A DNA stretch of 64,000 nucleotides from Enterobacteriaceae bacterium RIT693 (GCA_009668225.1 WJYK01000005.1:62001-126000), one strand, 5' to 3'. Counted from the first letter of the stretch, positions 16,596 to 26,334 are shown. Translations and numbers: made by a program. The notes: a model not told the origin generated them from the sequence alone.

Positions 16596-17515
16596 GTATA
16601 GGGGTCTGGTTTGTGGTGCTGCCGGGGATATTATCCCTCGATCTGAGCGGCCCGGCGGAAACGCTGGTGCTGGCCGGGAAGGCTTTTGACCTGCACTACA
16701 TTGGCCCGGACCCTCAGGTTGAAACCTCCATCGGCCTGACCTTCAGCGGCATTCAGCCGTTACCGGAACAGCTTCCCGCCGGGAGCCTGCTGGTGCTGCC
16801 TGGGGTATGCGACTCAAACCGATTTTTTGCCACGCCCCAGGCGGAAGAGGTCAGGCGCTGGTTAACCCGCCTACAGCCGCAAATCCACAGCCAACAGCTT
16901 AATCTGATGTGCGTGTGCTCCGGGGCACTGCTGGCGGCACGAGCGGGGTTGATGCACGGCATTCAGTGCACAACGCATCATGACGTCCTTGAGCGATTGA
17001 AAGCGGCGGCCCCCGGCGCGCAGGTCAAAGACAACCGGATTTTTGTTGAAGACCGGGGGATTTGGACCAGCGCCGGGATCACCTCCGGGATCGATCTTTC
17101 CCTGCATTTGATTAACCGCTACTGCGGCCCGCGGGTGGCGCTTGAAGTGGCCCGAGAAATGGTCGTCTGGTTCCGCCGTTCCGGCGACGACCCGCAGCTA
17201 TCGCCCTGGCTTCGCTACCGGAACCATATTCATCCTGCCGTGCACCGTGCGCAGGATCTGCTTGCCGCCTCGCCTGAAGCGCCCTGGCCGGTACCGGAAA
17301 TTGCCGACCGGGTTCACGTCAGCCCCCGGCATTTATCCCGCCTGTTTCAGCAGCATCTGGGCATATCCGTGCGCGACTATCTGGAACAGCTGCGGCTTGC
17401 GGTAGCGGAACAGCGGCTACAGCAGGGGCAGCGGCTGGAGCAGGCGGCCAGCGCCGCCGGGTTTTCCTCCCCGCGACAGCTGCATCGGGCGCGGGGCAGA
17501 ATGCGCGGCGCTTAG
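16592..17515 (+). CDS. GlxA-family AraC-type transcriptional regulator
   Basis: 307 residues starting at the ATG that overlaps the previous stop codon (ATGA). The N-terminal half (about 1-165) is a DJ-1/PfpI-like domain with the nucleophile-elbow cysteine in [15 protein letters not shown]. The C-terminal 100 residues are an AraC-type double helix-turn-helix ([21 protein letters not shown], then the second HTH ending in [15 protein letters not shown]). Proteins of this layout are amidase- or nitrilase-operon regulators. Coupling to the hydrolase suggests it controls that gene in response to its substrate; this is inference. It ends 4 bases into the convergent wecH gene. Confidence 0.88.
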   Translation: MSIGVWFVVLPGILSLDLSGPAETLVLAGKAFDLHYIGPDPQVETSIGLTFSGIQPLPEQLPAGSLLVLPGVCDSNRFFATPQAEEVRRWLTRLQPQIHSQQLNLMCVCSGALLAARAGLMHGIQCTTHHDVLERLKAAAPGAQVKDNRIFVEDRGIWTSAGITSGIDLSLHLINRYCGPRVALEVAREMVVWFRRSGDDPQLSPWLRYRNHIHPAVHRAQDLLAASPEAPWPVPEIADRVHVSPRHLSRLFQQHLGISVRDYLEQLRLAVAEQRLQQGQRLEQAASAAGFSSPRQLHRARGRMRGA

Positions 17516-18507
17516 CTAACCAGTTTTTTGCGGTCGAGCTTTCCAACGGCAACGGCCAGCAGCAGGCTTCCCGCCAGCGTTGCGCCGAAGATCCACAGAA
17601 TATCCAGCACCGGCCAGTGGGTCAGCTCAATATTATGGGTGCGCAGGTAATGGATAATCAGCGCATGAAAACCATAAATACCCAGCGAGTAGCGTGAGAT
17701 AAACGTCAGGCCGGGCAGCGGACGCTGGTTCAGGCAGTTCTTCGCGACGACCAGCAGGCTGATGGCGGCGATAAACACCAGCGGGCCACAATAGACGTAG
17801 AAAGTCTCGGCGAAGTTCTGGTTAATCTCCAATTGCCGATGAGTGCCGAGCGCAATGGAAATAACGCAAATCACAAACAGGCCGCCCGCCAGGCCACTGA
17901 CGCCTTTTCTTTGGGTATCGAGCATGCCAATCGCCCGGCCTAAAAGCCCGTAAAGCACGTAATAGAAGGTGTCGCCATTAATATAGAGGTTAACGGGCAG
18001 CCAGCGCATATTGCCCAACGTCTGCGGTACCGTGTTGGGGTTGGCCACCACGCCGAGCAGCACCATCAGCCCAAGGATTGTTACGGCGCTGACCTTTTTC
18101 ACCTGTATCAGCGGCGAAAGCAGGTAAATCACCATAATCGCGAAGAAGAACCACAGGTGATAGAACACCGGTTTTACCAGGATGTAGCGCAGCGCAAGGC
18201 CGACGCTTATCGGGGTAAACAGCCAGATATAGAGCAGCGCAATGGCGCTATAAAACAGCAGGCAGCTGGCTATGCGAAGAAAGTGGCGCTGCTGGGCGCT
18301 GCGCTCGCCAAAAAACAGGTACCCGGAAATCATGAAAAACAGCGGTACGCTGACGCGTGAGGCTGAGTTCAAAACGTTTGAAAAATCCCAGCTAAAATCG
18401 GTCACGCTGTGCGGATTGGTGATGTACCAGGTCGTTGTATGGATCATCACGACCATCAGGCAGGCAATGCCCCTAAGGTTATCAATCCAGTTAATTTTTT
18501 GCTGCAT
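17512..18507 (-). CDS. wecH: WecH, enterobacterial common antigen O-acetyltransferase
   Basis: 331 residues, the E. coli length. It is a polytopic acyltransferase-3 family membrane protein. The N-terminal [17 protein letters not shown] contains the Arg and His typical of the family's first helix, and [13 protein letters not shown] is the next conserved segment. About ten hydrophobic stretches follow. In E. coli it acetylates GlcNAc residues of enterobacterial common antigen. AGGGGAACG stands before the ATG. It is convergent with the regulator gene and divergent from ysaB. Confidence 0.93.
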   Translation of the reverse strand: MQQKINWIDNLRGIACLMVVMIHTTTWYITNPHSVTDFSWDFSNVLNSASRVSVPLFFMISGYLFFGERSAQQRHFLRIASCLLFYSAIALLYIWLFTPISVGLALRYILVKPVFYHLWFFFAIMVIYLLSPLIQVKKVSAVTILGLMVLLGVVANPNTVPQTLGNMRWLPVNLYINGDTFYYVLYGLLGRAIGMLDTQRKGVSGLAGGLFVICVISIALGTHRQLEINQNFAETFYVYCGPLVFIAAISLLVVAKNCLNQRPLPGLTFISRYSLGIYGFHALIIHYLRTHNIELTHWPVLDILWIFGATLAGSLLLAVAVGKLDRKKLVS

Positions 18508-18653
18508 TCGTTCCCCTGAACCTGCTTTTAATACCTGCGCCCGGATATTTCTGAGTTTGTGTTGCGTATCTTGCTATCCCCATGACGGCTTCGCAGAATG
18601 CATGGTTCACGGGGAATATGAATAAGAAACCGAGTTTAACGTACTGGTAGCGA

Positions 18654-18995
18654 ATGATGATGGTAGAAAGAAAAAATAGACTCATCCTGGCCGCATTTTT
18701 CGCGTTTATTCTCAGTGGTTGTAGTGTTCCACAGCAGGAAAATCACTTTTCACCGCAGGCTCGCCCGATTGTTCACACCGAGGCGATGGAACTTGCCTGT
18801 AAAAACCAGGCCGCTTTCCGCTACAACACCCAGCCGCAGCGCATTAATTTGTCCGACTTTAAGCAGTACCAGGCAAGCTATGAAATGATGGGCAGTACTG
18901 CCCGCAAAGAAGGTTTTACCTGCTCATTTGATGAAAGTGGTCAATTTTCACACCTTTCCAGCCGCGAAAACCTCAACCAACGCGCAACAACCTGA
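18654..18995 (+). CDS. ysaB: YsaB, putative lipoprotein
   Basis: 113 residues at most. Three ATG codons lie in a row from 18654 and the true start among them is uncertain. The N-terminus is a lipoprotein signal: charged residues, a hydrophobic stretch and the lipobox LSGC, giving a mature N-terminal cysteine at about residue 22. The remainder is a small soluble domain with two more cysteines. Position between wecH and glyQ matches E. coli ysaB, whose function is unknown. The 3' end is close to the glyQ promoter. Confidence 0.85.
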   Translation: MMMVERKNRLILAAFFAFILSGCSVPQQENHFSPQARPIVHTEAMELACKNQAAFRYNTQPQRINLSDFKQYQASYEMMGSTARKEGFTCSFDESGQFSHLSSRENLNQRATT

Positions 18996-19103
18996 CGGCT
19001 TTTCCTCAGCCAGCCGTTCCGTTGCCGTGTTGATACAACTCGACCGCGTTTGCGTATATACTGGCCGCTTCTCTTAAATCCACCGAACGCGTGCGAATTC
19101 AAC

Positions 19104-20015
19104 ATGCAAAAGTTTGATACCAAGACCTTTCAAGGCCTGATCCTGACTTTACAGGACTACTGGGCTCGCCAGGGCTGCACCATTGTTCAACCTTTGGACA
19201 TGGAAGTAGGCGCAGGCACCTCTCACCCGATGACCAGCCTGCGCGCCTTAGGCCCGGAACCAATGGCCACCGCTTACGTGCAGCCGTCCCGCCGTCCTAC
19301 CGATGGCCGCTACGGCGAAAACCCGAACCGTTTACAGCACTACTATCAGTTCCAGGTGGTGATTAAGCCTTCCCCGGACAACATTCAGGAGCTGTACCTC
19401 GGGTCTCTGAAAGAGCTGGGTATGGATCCAACGATTCATGACATTCGCTTCGTGGAAGATAACTGGGAAAACCCAACGCTTGGCGCATGGGGCCTGGGCT
19501 GGGAAGTCTGGCTCAACGGTATGGAAGTGACGCAGTTCACCTACTTCCAGCAGGTCGGTGGCCTGGAGTGCAAGCCTGTTACCGGCGAAATCACCTACGG
19601 CTTAGAGCGCCTTGCGATGTACATTCAGGGCGTAGACAGCGTTTACGACCTCGTGTGGAGCGACGGCCCGCTGGGTAAAACCACCTACGGCGACGTGTTC
19701 CACCAGAACGAAGTGGAGCAGTCCACCTATAACTTCGAATACGCCGACGTGGACTTCCTGTTCACCTGCTTTGAGCAGTACGAGAAAGAAGCGCAGCAGT
19801 TGCTGGCGCTGGACACTCCGCTGCCGCTGCCGGCCTACGAACGTATTCTGAAAGCCGCTCACAGCTTTAACCTGCTGGATGCACGCAAGGCCATCTCCGT
19901 GACCGAGCGTCAGCGCTACATTCTGCGCATTCGCACCCTGACCAAAGCCGTGGCCGAAGCCTACTACGCTTCTCGTGAAGCGCTTGGCTTCCCGATGTGC
20001 AATAAGAACAACTAG
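19104..20015 (+). CDS. glyQ: Glycyl-tRNA synthetase alpha subunit
   Basis: 303 residues, as in E. coli, from the ATG at 19104 ([14 protein letters not shown]). It is the catalytic subunit of the alpha2-beta2 bacterial glycyl-tRNA synthetase and forms glycyl-adenylate. Class II synthetase motifs are recognisable in [30 protein letters not shown] and GLERLAMY. glyS follows 10 bases downstream in the same operon. The longer reading frame upstream of 19104 lacks homology. Confidence 0.98.
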   Translation: MQKFDTKTFQGLILTLQDYWARQGCTIVQPLDMEVGAGTSHPMTSLRALGPEPMATAYVQPSRRPTDGRYGENPNRLQHYYQFQVVIKPSPDNIQELYLGSLKELGMDPTIHDIRFVEDNWENPTLGAWGLGWEVWLNGMEVTQFTYFQQVGGLECKPVTGEITYGLERLAMYIQGVDSVYDLVWSDGPLGKTTYGDVFHQNEVEQSTYNFEYADVDFLFTCFEQYEKEAQQLLALDTPLPLPAYERILKAAHSFNLLDARKAISVTERQRYILRIRTLTKAVAEAYYASREALGFPMCNKNN

Positions 20016-20025
20016 AGAGGCAGGC

Positions 20026-22095
20026 ATGTCTGAAAAAACTTTTCTGGTGGAGATCGGCACTGAAGAGCTGCCACCAAAAGCCCTGCGCAGCCTGGCTGAA
20101 TCCTTCGCTGCCAACGTTACCGCCGAGCTGGATGCGGCCAACATCGCCCACGGCGAAGTAAAATGGTTTGCGGCTCCGCGTCGCCTGGCGCTGAAAATTG
20201 CTAAACTGGCAGCTTCTCAGCCGGATCGCGAAGTCGAAAAACGCGGCCCTGCGGTGTCTGCGGCGTTTGACGCCGAAGGCAAACCAAGCAAAGCCGCCGA
20301 AGGCTGGGCTCGTGGCTGCGGAATTACCGTTGACCAGGCCGAGCGTCTGGCGACCGACAAAGGCGAATGGCTGATGTACCGCGCCCATGTGAAGGGCGAA
20401 AGCGTGCAGGCTCTGCTGCCGAACATGATCGCCACTTCCCTGGCGAAACTGCCGATTCCTAAGCTGATGCGCTGGGGCGCGTCCGACATTCAGTTCGTGC
20501 GCCCGGTTCACACCGTGACGCTGCTGCTGGGTGACGAACTGATCCCTGCCACTATTCTGGGCATTCAGTCAGATCGCGTGATTCGTGGCCACCGCTTTAT
20601 GGGCGAGCCGGAGTTCACCATCGACAATGCCGACCAGTACCCGCAGATCCTGCTGGAGCGCGGGAAGGTCATTGCTGATTACGAAGCGCGTAAAGCCACC
20701 ATCAAACGTGATGCTGAAGAAGCCGCCCGTAAAATTGGCGGTAACGCGGACCTGAGCGAAAGCCTGCTGGAAGAAGTTACCTCGCTGGTGGAATGGCCGG
20801 TGGTGCTGACCGCGAAGTTTGAAGAGAAATTCCTGGCCGTGCCTGCCGAAGCGCTGGTTTACACCATGAAAGGTGACCAGAAGTACTTCCCGGTTTACGA
20901 CAACGACGGCAAGCTGCTGCCAAACTTCATCTTCGTGACGAACATCGAGTCGAAAGACCCGGTGCAGATCATTTCCGGTAACGAGAAGGTGGTTCGCCCG
21001 CGCCTGGCGGATGCCGAGTTCTTCTTCAATACCGACCGTAAAAAGCGTCTGGAAGACAATCTGCCGCGCCTGGAAACCGTTCTGTTCCAGAAAGAGCTGG
21101 GCACCCTGCGCGACAAAACCAACCGCATCGAAGCGCTTTCCGGCTGGATTGCCGGCCAGATTGGCGCAGACGTGAATCATGCAACCCGCGCGGGCCTGCT
21201 GTCCAAGTGTGACCTGATGACCAACATGGTGTTCGAGTTTACCGACACCCAGGGCATCATGGGCATGCACTACGCCCGTCACGACGGCGAAGCGGAAGAC
21301 GTAGCGGTTGCGCTAAACGAGCAGTATCAGCCTCGCTTTGCGGGCGATGAACTGCCGTCTAACCTGGTGGCCTGTGCGGTGGCGATTGCCGACAAGATGG
21401 ATACCCTCGCGGGCATCTTCGGCATCGGCCAGCATCCGAAAGGCGATAAAGACCCGTTCGCGCTGCGCCGTGCCGCGCTGGGCGTGCTGCGCATTATCGT
21501 TGAGAAAAACCTGCCGCTGGATCTGCAGACCCTGACCGAAGAAGCGGCTCGCCTCTACGGCAGCAAGCTGACCAACACCAACGTGGTGGATGAGGTTATC
21601 GACTTTATGCTGGGCCGCTTCCGCGCCTGGTATCAGGAAGAAGGCCACGCGGTTGACACAATTCAGGCGGTGCTGGCGCGTCGTCCAACTAAACCGGCGG
21701 ACTTCGACGCTCGCATGAAGGCGGTTTCCCACTTCCGCACTCTGGAAGCGGCGGCGTCGCTGGCGGCGGCTAACAAGCGTGTGTCCAACATTCTTGCCAA
21801 GTCCGATGAAGTGCTGAACGACATCGTGCATGCTTCCGTCCTGAAAGAGGCCGAAGAAATTCGCCTGGCGACTAACGTGGTGGTGCTGCGCGATAAGCTG
21901 CAGCCGTACTTCGCCGAAGGCCGTTACCAGGAAGCCCTGGAAGAGCTGGCCAACCTGCGCGAGCCGGTGGATGAGTTCTTCGACAAGGTAATGGTTAACG
22001 CGGAAGACAAAGACCTGCGTATTAACCGCCTGACGCTGCTGACCAAGCTGCGCGAGCTGTTCCTGCAGGTGGCGGATATCTCCCTGCTGCAGTAA
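20026..22095 (+). CDS. glyS: Glycyl-tRNA synthetase beta subunit
   Basis: 689 residues, the E. coli length, starting [20 protein letters not shown] with AGAGAGGCAGG upstream. The beta subunit recognises tRNA-Gly and is required for aminoacylation. It includes an HD-type domain in the central part and a C-terminal tRNA-binding region related to the anticodon-binding domain of ArgRS (about the last 130 residues). The start nearer 19975 would overlap glyQ and is rejected. A terminator hairpin follows at 22122. Confidence 0.98.
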   Translation: MSEKTFLVEIGTEELPPKALRSLAESFAANVTAELDAANIAHGEVKWFAAPRRLALKIAKLAASQPDREVEKRGPAVSAAFDAEGKPSKAAEGWARGCGITVDQAERLATDKGEWLMYRAHVKGESVQALLPNMIATSLAKLPIPKLMRWGASDIQFVRPVHTVTLLLGDELIPATILGIQSDRVIRGHRFMGEPEFTIDNADQYPQILLERGKVIADYEARKATIKRDAEEAARKIGGNADLSESLLEEVTSLVEWPVVLTAKFEEKFLAVPAEALVYTMKGDQKYFPVYDNDGKLLPNFIFVTNIESKDPVQIISGNEKVVRPRLADAEFFFNTDRKKRLEDNLPRLETVLFQKELGTLRDKTNRIEALSGWIAGQIGADVNHATRAGLLSKCDLMTNMVFEFTDTQGIMGMHYARHDGEAEDVAVALNEQYQPRFAGDELPSNLVACAVAIADKMDTLAGIFGIGQHPKGDKDPFALRRAALGVLRIIVEKNLPLDLQTLTEEAARLYGSKLTNTNVVDEVIDFMLGRFRAWYQEEGHAVDTIQAVLARRPTKPADFDARMKAVSHFRTLEAAASLAAANKRVSNILAKSDEVLNDIVHASVLKEAEEIRLATNVVVLRDKLQPYFAEGRYQEALEELANLREPVDEFFDKVMVNAEDKDLRINRLTLLTKLRELFLQVADISLLQ

Positions 22096-22121
22096 TGGCT
22101 TAAAAGCCTGTCGCTATCAGA

Positions 22122-22143
22122 AACCCGCTTCGGCGGGTTAATT
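22122..22143 (+). terminator. Terminator of glyQS
   Basis: AACCCGC-TTCG-GCGGGTT (22122-22139), a 7 bp stem with a UUCG loop, followed by AATTT. Confidence 0.8.
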
Positions 22144-22150
22144 TGCCGAC

Positions 22151-22220
22151 AAAGAGGGAAAAGCGTGGTTTTTCCCTCTTTGTGATTATCAGTTGAAAAT
22201 CAATGAATTGATTTTCCTGG
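22151..22220 (+). repeat. Two-hairpin dispersed repeat, copy 1
   Basis: AAAGAGGGAAAA (22151-22162) pairs perfectly with TTTTCCCTCTTT (12 bp stem, loop GCGTGGT or nearly so). It is followed by AAAATCAA-TGAA-TTGATTTT (22196-22215), a second perfect 8 bp hairpin. About 70 bases here align with 58949-59018 downstream of bcsA. It is non-coding and not part of the glyS terminator, which precedes it. Confidence 0.75.
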
Positions 22221-22329
22221 TTTATTCTAAAATCCATTCCATGCAGTGCTTCTCGTCATTTTGATCGCCTTTCTCATAAAGTCCCCTTCGAATTTTTATT
22301 AATTTTTTTACTTTCAAATATCAATGGAT

Positions 22330-22357
22330 TAACAAAAAGTCGCGCCAGGGGCGATAA
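22330..22357 (+). promoter_or_regulatory. Possible sigma-28 (FliA) promoter of the chemoreceptor gene
   Basis: GGCGATAA (22350-22357) matches 7 of 8 bases of the flagellar -10 GCCGATAA. TAAC (22330-22333) stands for the TAAA -35, with a 16-base spacer instead of 15. It lies 62 bases before the start. Class 3 flagellar promoters normally drive chemoreceptor genes, which supports the reading. Confidence 0.4.
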
Positions 22358-22419
22358 GGTAAATTTGCGCCGAACCGATATATCTAATATCGCCTATCAC
22401 CTCAGGAATGTTCGGCACC

Positions 22420-24081
22420 ATGAAAAATATCAAAGTCATCACCGGAATCGTTACTACGCTTGGGATCTTCAGCGCGTTATTGCTGGTGACAGGGGCGCTG
22501 TTCTATTCCGCAGTCAGTAGCGATCGCCTTAACTTTCAACATACCGGGTTGCTAAATTATCAGCAGGAGCAGCTGGGCGGAAGCTTCCAGACGCTGGTCG
22601 AAACCCGCGTGACCATCAACCGGGTGGCGATTCGTATCCTGAAAAATCAGCGCGATCCGGCTTCGCTGGAGGCAATGAATAAGCTACTGGGCCACGCTGG
22701 CGTCCTGCTTGCCGATGCGCAAAAGCAATTCTCCAATTACATGAACTCCGACGATGTTCCAGGCCAGGATAAAGCCATCGACGACAAAGCGGCCGCCAGC
22801 TTTAAGCAGATGCATGGCGTTATGGAACAGTCCATTGGGTTCCTGAAGGCCGATAACTACCAGGCTTACGGCAACCTTGATGCCCAGCAGGCGCAGGACG
22901 ACTTCAAGGCGGTCTACGAGCAATGGCTGGCTCAGAACACTCGCCTGCTGAAAGCCTCCAGTGAACATAATCAAAACAGTTATACCGGCATGCTGTGGAC
23001 GCTGGGGACTATTTTTCTGATTGTTATTGCCGCGCTGGTGGCTATCTGGTTGGGTCTGCAGCGCGTACTGCTGTGGCCGTTAAATACCGTTATGGGGCAT
23101 ATCCAGGCTATCTCCGAGGGGGATTTAACCCGCACTATCGAAGCGGAAGGGCGCAGCGAAATGAGCCGCCTGTCTGCCGGGCTGAAAACCATGCAGCAGT
23201 CGCTGATTAAAACCGTCAGTTCGGTGCGCGACAACGCCGATTCAATTTACACCGGTGCCAGCGAAATATCTGCCGGCAGCAGCGATCTCTCCTCCCGCAC
23301 CGAGCAGCAGGCGGCGGCGCTGGAAGAGACGGCGGCCAGTATGGAGCAGCTTACTGCGACCGTGAAGCAAAACACCGACAACGCGCGGCAGGCCACCGGG
23401 CTGGCGAAAAATGCCTCCGAAACCGCACAGAAAGGTGGCCGTGTGGTGGATAGCGTGGTCAACACCATGAGCGAAATCGCCGAGAGCTCCGGCAAAATTG
23501 TGGATATCACCAGCGTTATCGATAGCATTGCCTTCCAGACCAATATCCTGGCGCTTAACGCCGCGGTAGAAGCTGCCCGTGCGGGGGAGCAAGGACGTGG
23601 GTTTGCCGTTGTTGCGGGTGAGGTACGAACGCTGGCCAGCCGTAGCGCACAGGCCGCGAAAGAAATTAAAGTGCTGATTGAAAACTCGGTATCGCGCATT
23701 GATACCGGCTCAAGCCAGGTTCGCGAAGCGGGCGAGACGATGAAGGAAATTGTTTCGGCGGTCACCCGCGTAACGGACATCATGGGTGAAATCGCTTCGG
23801 CTTCTGAAGAGCAGAGCAAAGGCATTGAGCAGGTGGCACAGGCGGTGTCCGAGATGGATAGCGTGACGCAGCAGAACGCCTCGCTGGTGGAAGAGTCAGC
23901 TTCTGCCGCTGCAGCGCTGGAAGATCAGGCAAGCGAACTGCGTCAGGCTGTGGCGGTGTTCCAGCTTCAGCAGGCCGGAGGGCGTCGTGTGGAGCCAGTG
24001 CAGGAAAAACTGCGTCCTCAGCCGGCCACGTTAAAACCACAGGCAGCGTCGGGTACCGATGCAAACTGGGAGACGTTCTAA
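22420..24081 (+). CDS. Methyl-accepting chemotaxis protein, Tsr/Tar type
   Basis: 553 residues from MKNIKVITG (22420); an in-frame ATG at 22408 is also possible. The layout is classic: membrane helix 1 (about 7-29); periplasmic four-helix ligand domain (about 30-187); membrane helix 2 (about 188-210); HAMP; and a long cytoplasmic signalling helix bundle. The tip sequence QTNILALNAAVEAARAGEQG and the NWETF C-terminal pentapeptide, which tethers CheR and CheB, are both present, so this is a high-abundance-type receptor. Ligand is unknown; the periplasmic domain is only generally like Tsr. It sits between glyS and yiaG, where E. coli has cspA and insertion sequences. Confidence 0.93.
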   Translation: MKNIKVITGIVTTLGIFSALLLVTGALFYSAVSSDRLNFQHTGLLNYQQEQLGGSFQTLVETRVTINRVAIRILKNQRDPASLEAMNKLLGHAGVLLADAQKQFSNYMNSDDVPGQDKAIDDKAAASFKQMHGVMEQSIGFLKADNYQAYGNLDAQQAQDDFKAVYEQWLAQNTRLLKASSEHNQNSYTGMLWTLGTIFLIVIAALVAIWLGLQRVLLWPLNTVMGHIQAISEGDLTRTIEAEGRSEMSRLSAGLKTMQQSLIKTVSSVRDNADSIYTGASEISAGSSDLSSRTEQQAAALEETAASMEQLTATVKQNTDNARQATGLAKNASETAQKGGRVVDSVVNTMSEIAESSGKIVDITSVIDSIAFQTNILALNAAVEAARAGEQGRGFAVVAGEVRTLASRSAQAAKEIKVLIENSVSRIDTGSSQVREAGETMKEIVSAVTRVTDIMGEIASASEEQSKGIEQVAQAVSEMDSVTQQNASLVEESASAAAALEDQASELRQAVAVFQLQQAGGRRVEPVQEKLRPQPATLKPQAASGTDANWETF

Positions 24082-24100
24082 TCCCGGCGCTAAAATGACA

Positions 24101-24127
24101 AACCCCGCATCATAGCGGGGTTGTTTT
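24101..24127. terminator. Terminator between the chemoreceptor gene and yiaG
   Basis: AACCCCGC-ATCATA-GCGGGGTT followed by GTTTT: an 8 bp stem serving the plus-strand receptor gene. It may also stop the convergent yiaG transcript. Confidence 0.8.
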
Positions 24128-24146
24128 CAAACGCAGCAACGATTTT

Positions 24147-24434
24147 CTAGCTTATTAACTGCTTACTGAGGCCTGGATTGGCCTGAATCAGACGCATCAA
24201 TTTCATTTCGGTGCTTGAGGGCTTGAGTCGTCTGGACTCCCATTCCTGCACCATCGTGACGCTAACCCCCATCGCCTGAGCAAAATCATCGATTTTTAGT
24301 CCGGTACTTTTGCGTAGCTGCTCAAACTCCGAGAAGGCGCTGGGTTTCTGACTCAGGCTAATGACCTGATTATCTTTAAAAACAATCTGCTCAAGACTGC
24401 TAAGCAGCTCAACCATTGGATCTTTATATTCCAT
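24147..24434 (-). CDS. yiaG: YiaG, HTH-type transcriptional regulator
   Basis: 95 residues from MEYKDPMVELL (ATG at 24434, AGGAG 8 bases upstream). It is nearly colinear with E. coli YiaG (96 residues). An Xre-type helix-turn-helix occupies about residues 40-80 (GLKIDDFAQAMGVSVTMVQEWESRR), and the protein is of the HigA/NadS antitoxin-like family. No toxin gene is adjacent, so it is an orphan. The target is unknown. The longer reading frame upstream of 24434 lacks homology. Confidence 0.92.
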   Translation of the reverse strand: MEYKDPMVELLSSLEQIVFKDNQVISLSQKPSAFSEFEQLRKSTGLKIDDFAQAMGVSVTMVQEWESRRLKPSSTEMKLMRLIQANPGLSKQLIS

Positions 24435-24824
24435 TGAGAACTCCTCATAAATCACACAGCGAGAACGTGAACGCAAAGAAGCCTATTAACTGTAGCTGGA
24501 TTTAAAGCGTGCGTAGGATCACGTTCATTGCTGAACGCGCTGCGAAAAATGCTTATGCGTTTCAGCTGAATGCCCAGGCGAAGTAAGCGCTTGAAAAGGC
24601 TCTGAAGGGAATCGTTAGTATAAATGTGTAAATAGTTATGCAAATCCTTAGCAAGCTAATCCAGCGTGGGCCATTTTGCCGCTTTCTCGCTTTTTCCTGA
24701 GGGGGTGAGTAAGCATGAGAGATTATTGCGAAAGGGTATCTTGCGAAGGACTGTTGGACTATTCTTAGCATCGTTATTGGGTGGCAATTTGCCAGGTAGT
24801 GCATTGGTGATAGGAGTAGAAATG
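24435..24824. other. Intergenic region yiaG-yiaF
   Basis: About 390 bases between divergent genes. It contains the promoters of both, and an open frame upstream of yiaF that has no family resemblance. No RNA gene or significant repeat was recognised. cspA, next to yiaG in E. coli, is not here. Confidence 0.55.
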
Positions 24825-25535
24825 ATGGCGACAGGTAAGTCCTGGTCTCGCTGGTTTGCGCCGCTGGCGGCGTTGTTAATGGTGGTGAGCCTGAGTGGTT
24901 GCTTCGATAAAGAAGGCGACCAGCGCAAGGCGTTCATCGATTTTCTGCAAAATACGGCTATGCGTAGCGGCGATCGCCTGCCAACGCTGACGTCCGATCA
25001 GAAAAAACAGTTTGGCCCGCTGGTCTCCGACTACGCCATTTTATACGGTTTCTCCCAGCAGGTAAGCCAGGCCATGGACGAAGGAATGAAGCCGGTCGTG
25101 GATAGCGTGAATAGCATCCGCGCCCCGCAGGATTATATGACCCAGCGTGATGCGCTGCGCCAGGCTAACGGTTCGCTGAACGTCCTCGGCCAGCAGGTTC
25201 AGAACGCAAAAATGCAGGCTGACGGCGCGCTGGCTGCGTTGAAACAGCCTGACGATCTGAAAACCGTTTACTACCAGGTCTATCAGAAAGTGGTGACCGG
25301 CCCGGCGAACGCCATGGCGCCGCTGATCCCAGCCGCGCAAACCCTGACCCAGCAGCTGGTGCAGGTGGGTGATTTTATCGCTCAGCAGGGGACTCAGGTT
25401 GGTTTTGCTAACGGCGGTATTCAGTTCCCGACTTCCCAGCAGGCAAGCCAGTACAACTCGTTGATTGGTCCGCTGTCCGCTCAGCATCAGGCGTTTACTC
25501 AGGCCTGGAGCGCGGCACAGACCGCAATGCAGTAA
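24825..25535 (+). CDS. yiaF: YiaF, DUF3053 family lipoprotein
   Basis: 236 residues from the second of two adjacent ATGs (24825, MATGKSWSRW), matching the length and sequence of E. coli YiaF; TAGGAG is 8 bases upstream. A signal sequence with lipobox VSLSGC gives a lipidated cysteine at about residue 27, so the protein is anchored in a membrane facing the periplasm. The mature part is mostly alpha-helical, with many glutamines and alanines and no catalytic motif. Function is unknown. A strong terminator follows. Confidence 0.93.
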   Translation: MATGKSWSRWFAPLAALLMVVSLSGCFDKEGDQRKAFIDFLQNTAMRSGDRLPTLTSDQKKQFGPLVSDYAILYGFSQQVSQAMDEGMKPVVDSVNSIRAPQDYMTQRDALRQANGSLNVLGQQVQNAKMQADGALAALKQPDDLKTVYYQVYQKVVTGPANAMAPLIPAAQTLTQQLVQVGDFIAQQGTQVGFANGGIQFPTSQQASQYNSLIGPLSAQHQAFTQAWSAAQTAMQ

Positions 25536-25555
25536 ATTTAGTAAGCTAAGAAAAG

Positions 25556-25587
25556 GCGGAGCGCTTAACGGCGACTCCGCTTTTTTT
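25556..25587 (+). terminator. Terminator of yiaF
   Basis: GCGGAG (25556-25561) pairs with CTCCGC (25575-25580), followed directly by seven T residues. Confidence 0.85.
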
Positions 25588-25680
25588 ATGGGCAGCGAAT
25601 GGTGACAAATTTAGGCTAAATTTGACCCCGCCTTTCATTGCTCATAAAATAGACGCTACCTGTGTTATTGGAGCGAAACC

Positions 25681-25950
25681 ATGCCTAAAACAATGTCGCA
25701 AAAAACGGCGCGTGAAAGCTTTAGCACCCCTGGGGTCTTTGAAGGGGGAGCCTGGATCACCAAAAACGGTGTGGCAGAGTTATATGTTCAGACGGCCGCA
25801 GAGCGCCAGCTTGAAGAAGCAGAGAAAATGAGGGAGCGTCAGAATAATGCGTTACTCAAACTCATCATGAAGGCAAAGCAGGAAGCCGCCAGCGGTGATA
25901 CCTTGTCTCCTGATGAGGCGCTGGAAAAACTGCGTCAATCCAGGAAATAA
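25681..25950 (+). CDS. Putative type II antitoxin of the pair at 25.7-26.3 kb
   Basis: 89 residues, charged, with a glutamate/lysine-rich helical C-terminal half (about 38-85) and no catalytic motif. It has a GGAG ribosome site and is followed 15 bases later by a ParE/RelE-like gene; this order, antitoxin first, is usual for type II modules. I do not recognise the DNA-binding domain: the N-terminal 35 residues (ending PGVFEGGAWITKNGVAELYVQ) could form a small beta-strand/AbrB-like or novel fold. Assignment is from context. Confidence 0.6.
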   Translation: MPKTMSQKTARESFSTPGVFEGGAWITKNGVAELYVQTAAERQLEEAEKMRERQNNALLKLIMKAKQEAASGDTLSPDEALEKLRQSRK

Positions 25951-25965
25951 GAGGGATTATCAAGG

Positions 25966-26310
25966 ATGAGCCGATCGATTACTCTTGCTGAAACAGCGGT
26001 AACCAGCCTCCAGGATCTCGAGTTTTTTAAAGCGCAATTTATAGGTAATAACGAAGCAGCAAAGCTGATTGATGACCTGTTGTTACGTTCAGTTTCGGCC
26101 ATTTCTCTCGATCCTGCCCGCTATCGATTTAACGGTATTTTGGCCGATAAAGGAATACGTATCCGGGAATGGCTGGATACAGATAATGAATACCGCTGCT
26201 TTTATGACGACGGCGATCCGTGCCGGGTAGTCATACTGCTTTATGCCAGTATGAAGGAGGATTTTGAGTCCGCCTTATACCGGCATAACGTGATTTATTC
26301 GACGGGCTAG
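25966..26310 (+). CDS. ParE/RelE-superfamily toxin-like protein
   Basis: 114 residues. The plan LAETAVTSLQDLEFFKAQF, then IRIREWLDTDNEYRCFYD, then CRVVILLYASMKEDFESAL is that of the RelE/ParE fold: two N-terminal helices, a beta-sheet with arginines, and a hydrophobic VVILLY strand leading to a final acidic helix. Whether it cleaves mRNA (RelE-like) or poisons gyrase (ParE-like) cannot be told. It is coupled to the 89-residue gene upstream. The pair lies between yiaF and ghrB, which are adjacent in E. coli, so it is an insertion. Confidence 0.7.
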   Translation: MSRSITLAETAVTSLQDLEFFKAQFIGNNEAAKLIDDLLLRSVSAISLDPARYRFNGILADKGIRIREWLDTDNEYRCFYDDGDPCRVVILLYASMKEDFESALYRHNVIYSTG

Positions 26311-26334
26311 CGTTTTTCTGGCCCGCCGAAAAAA

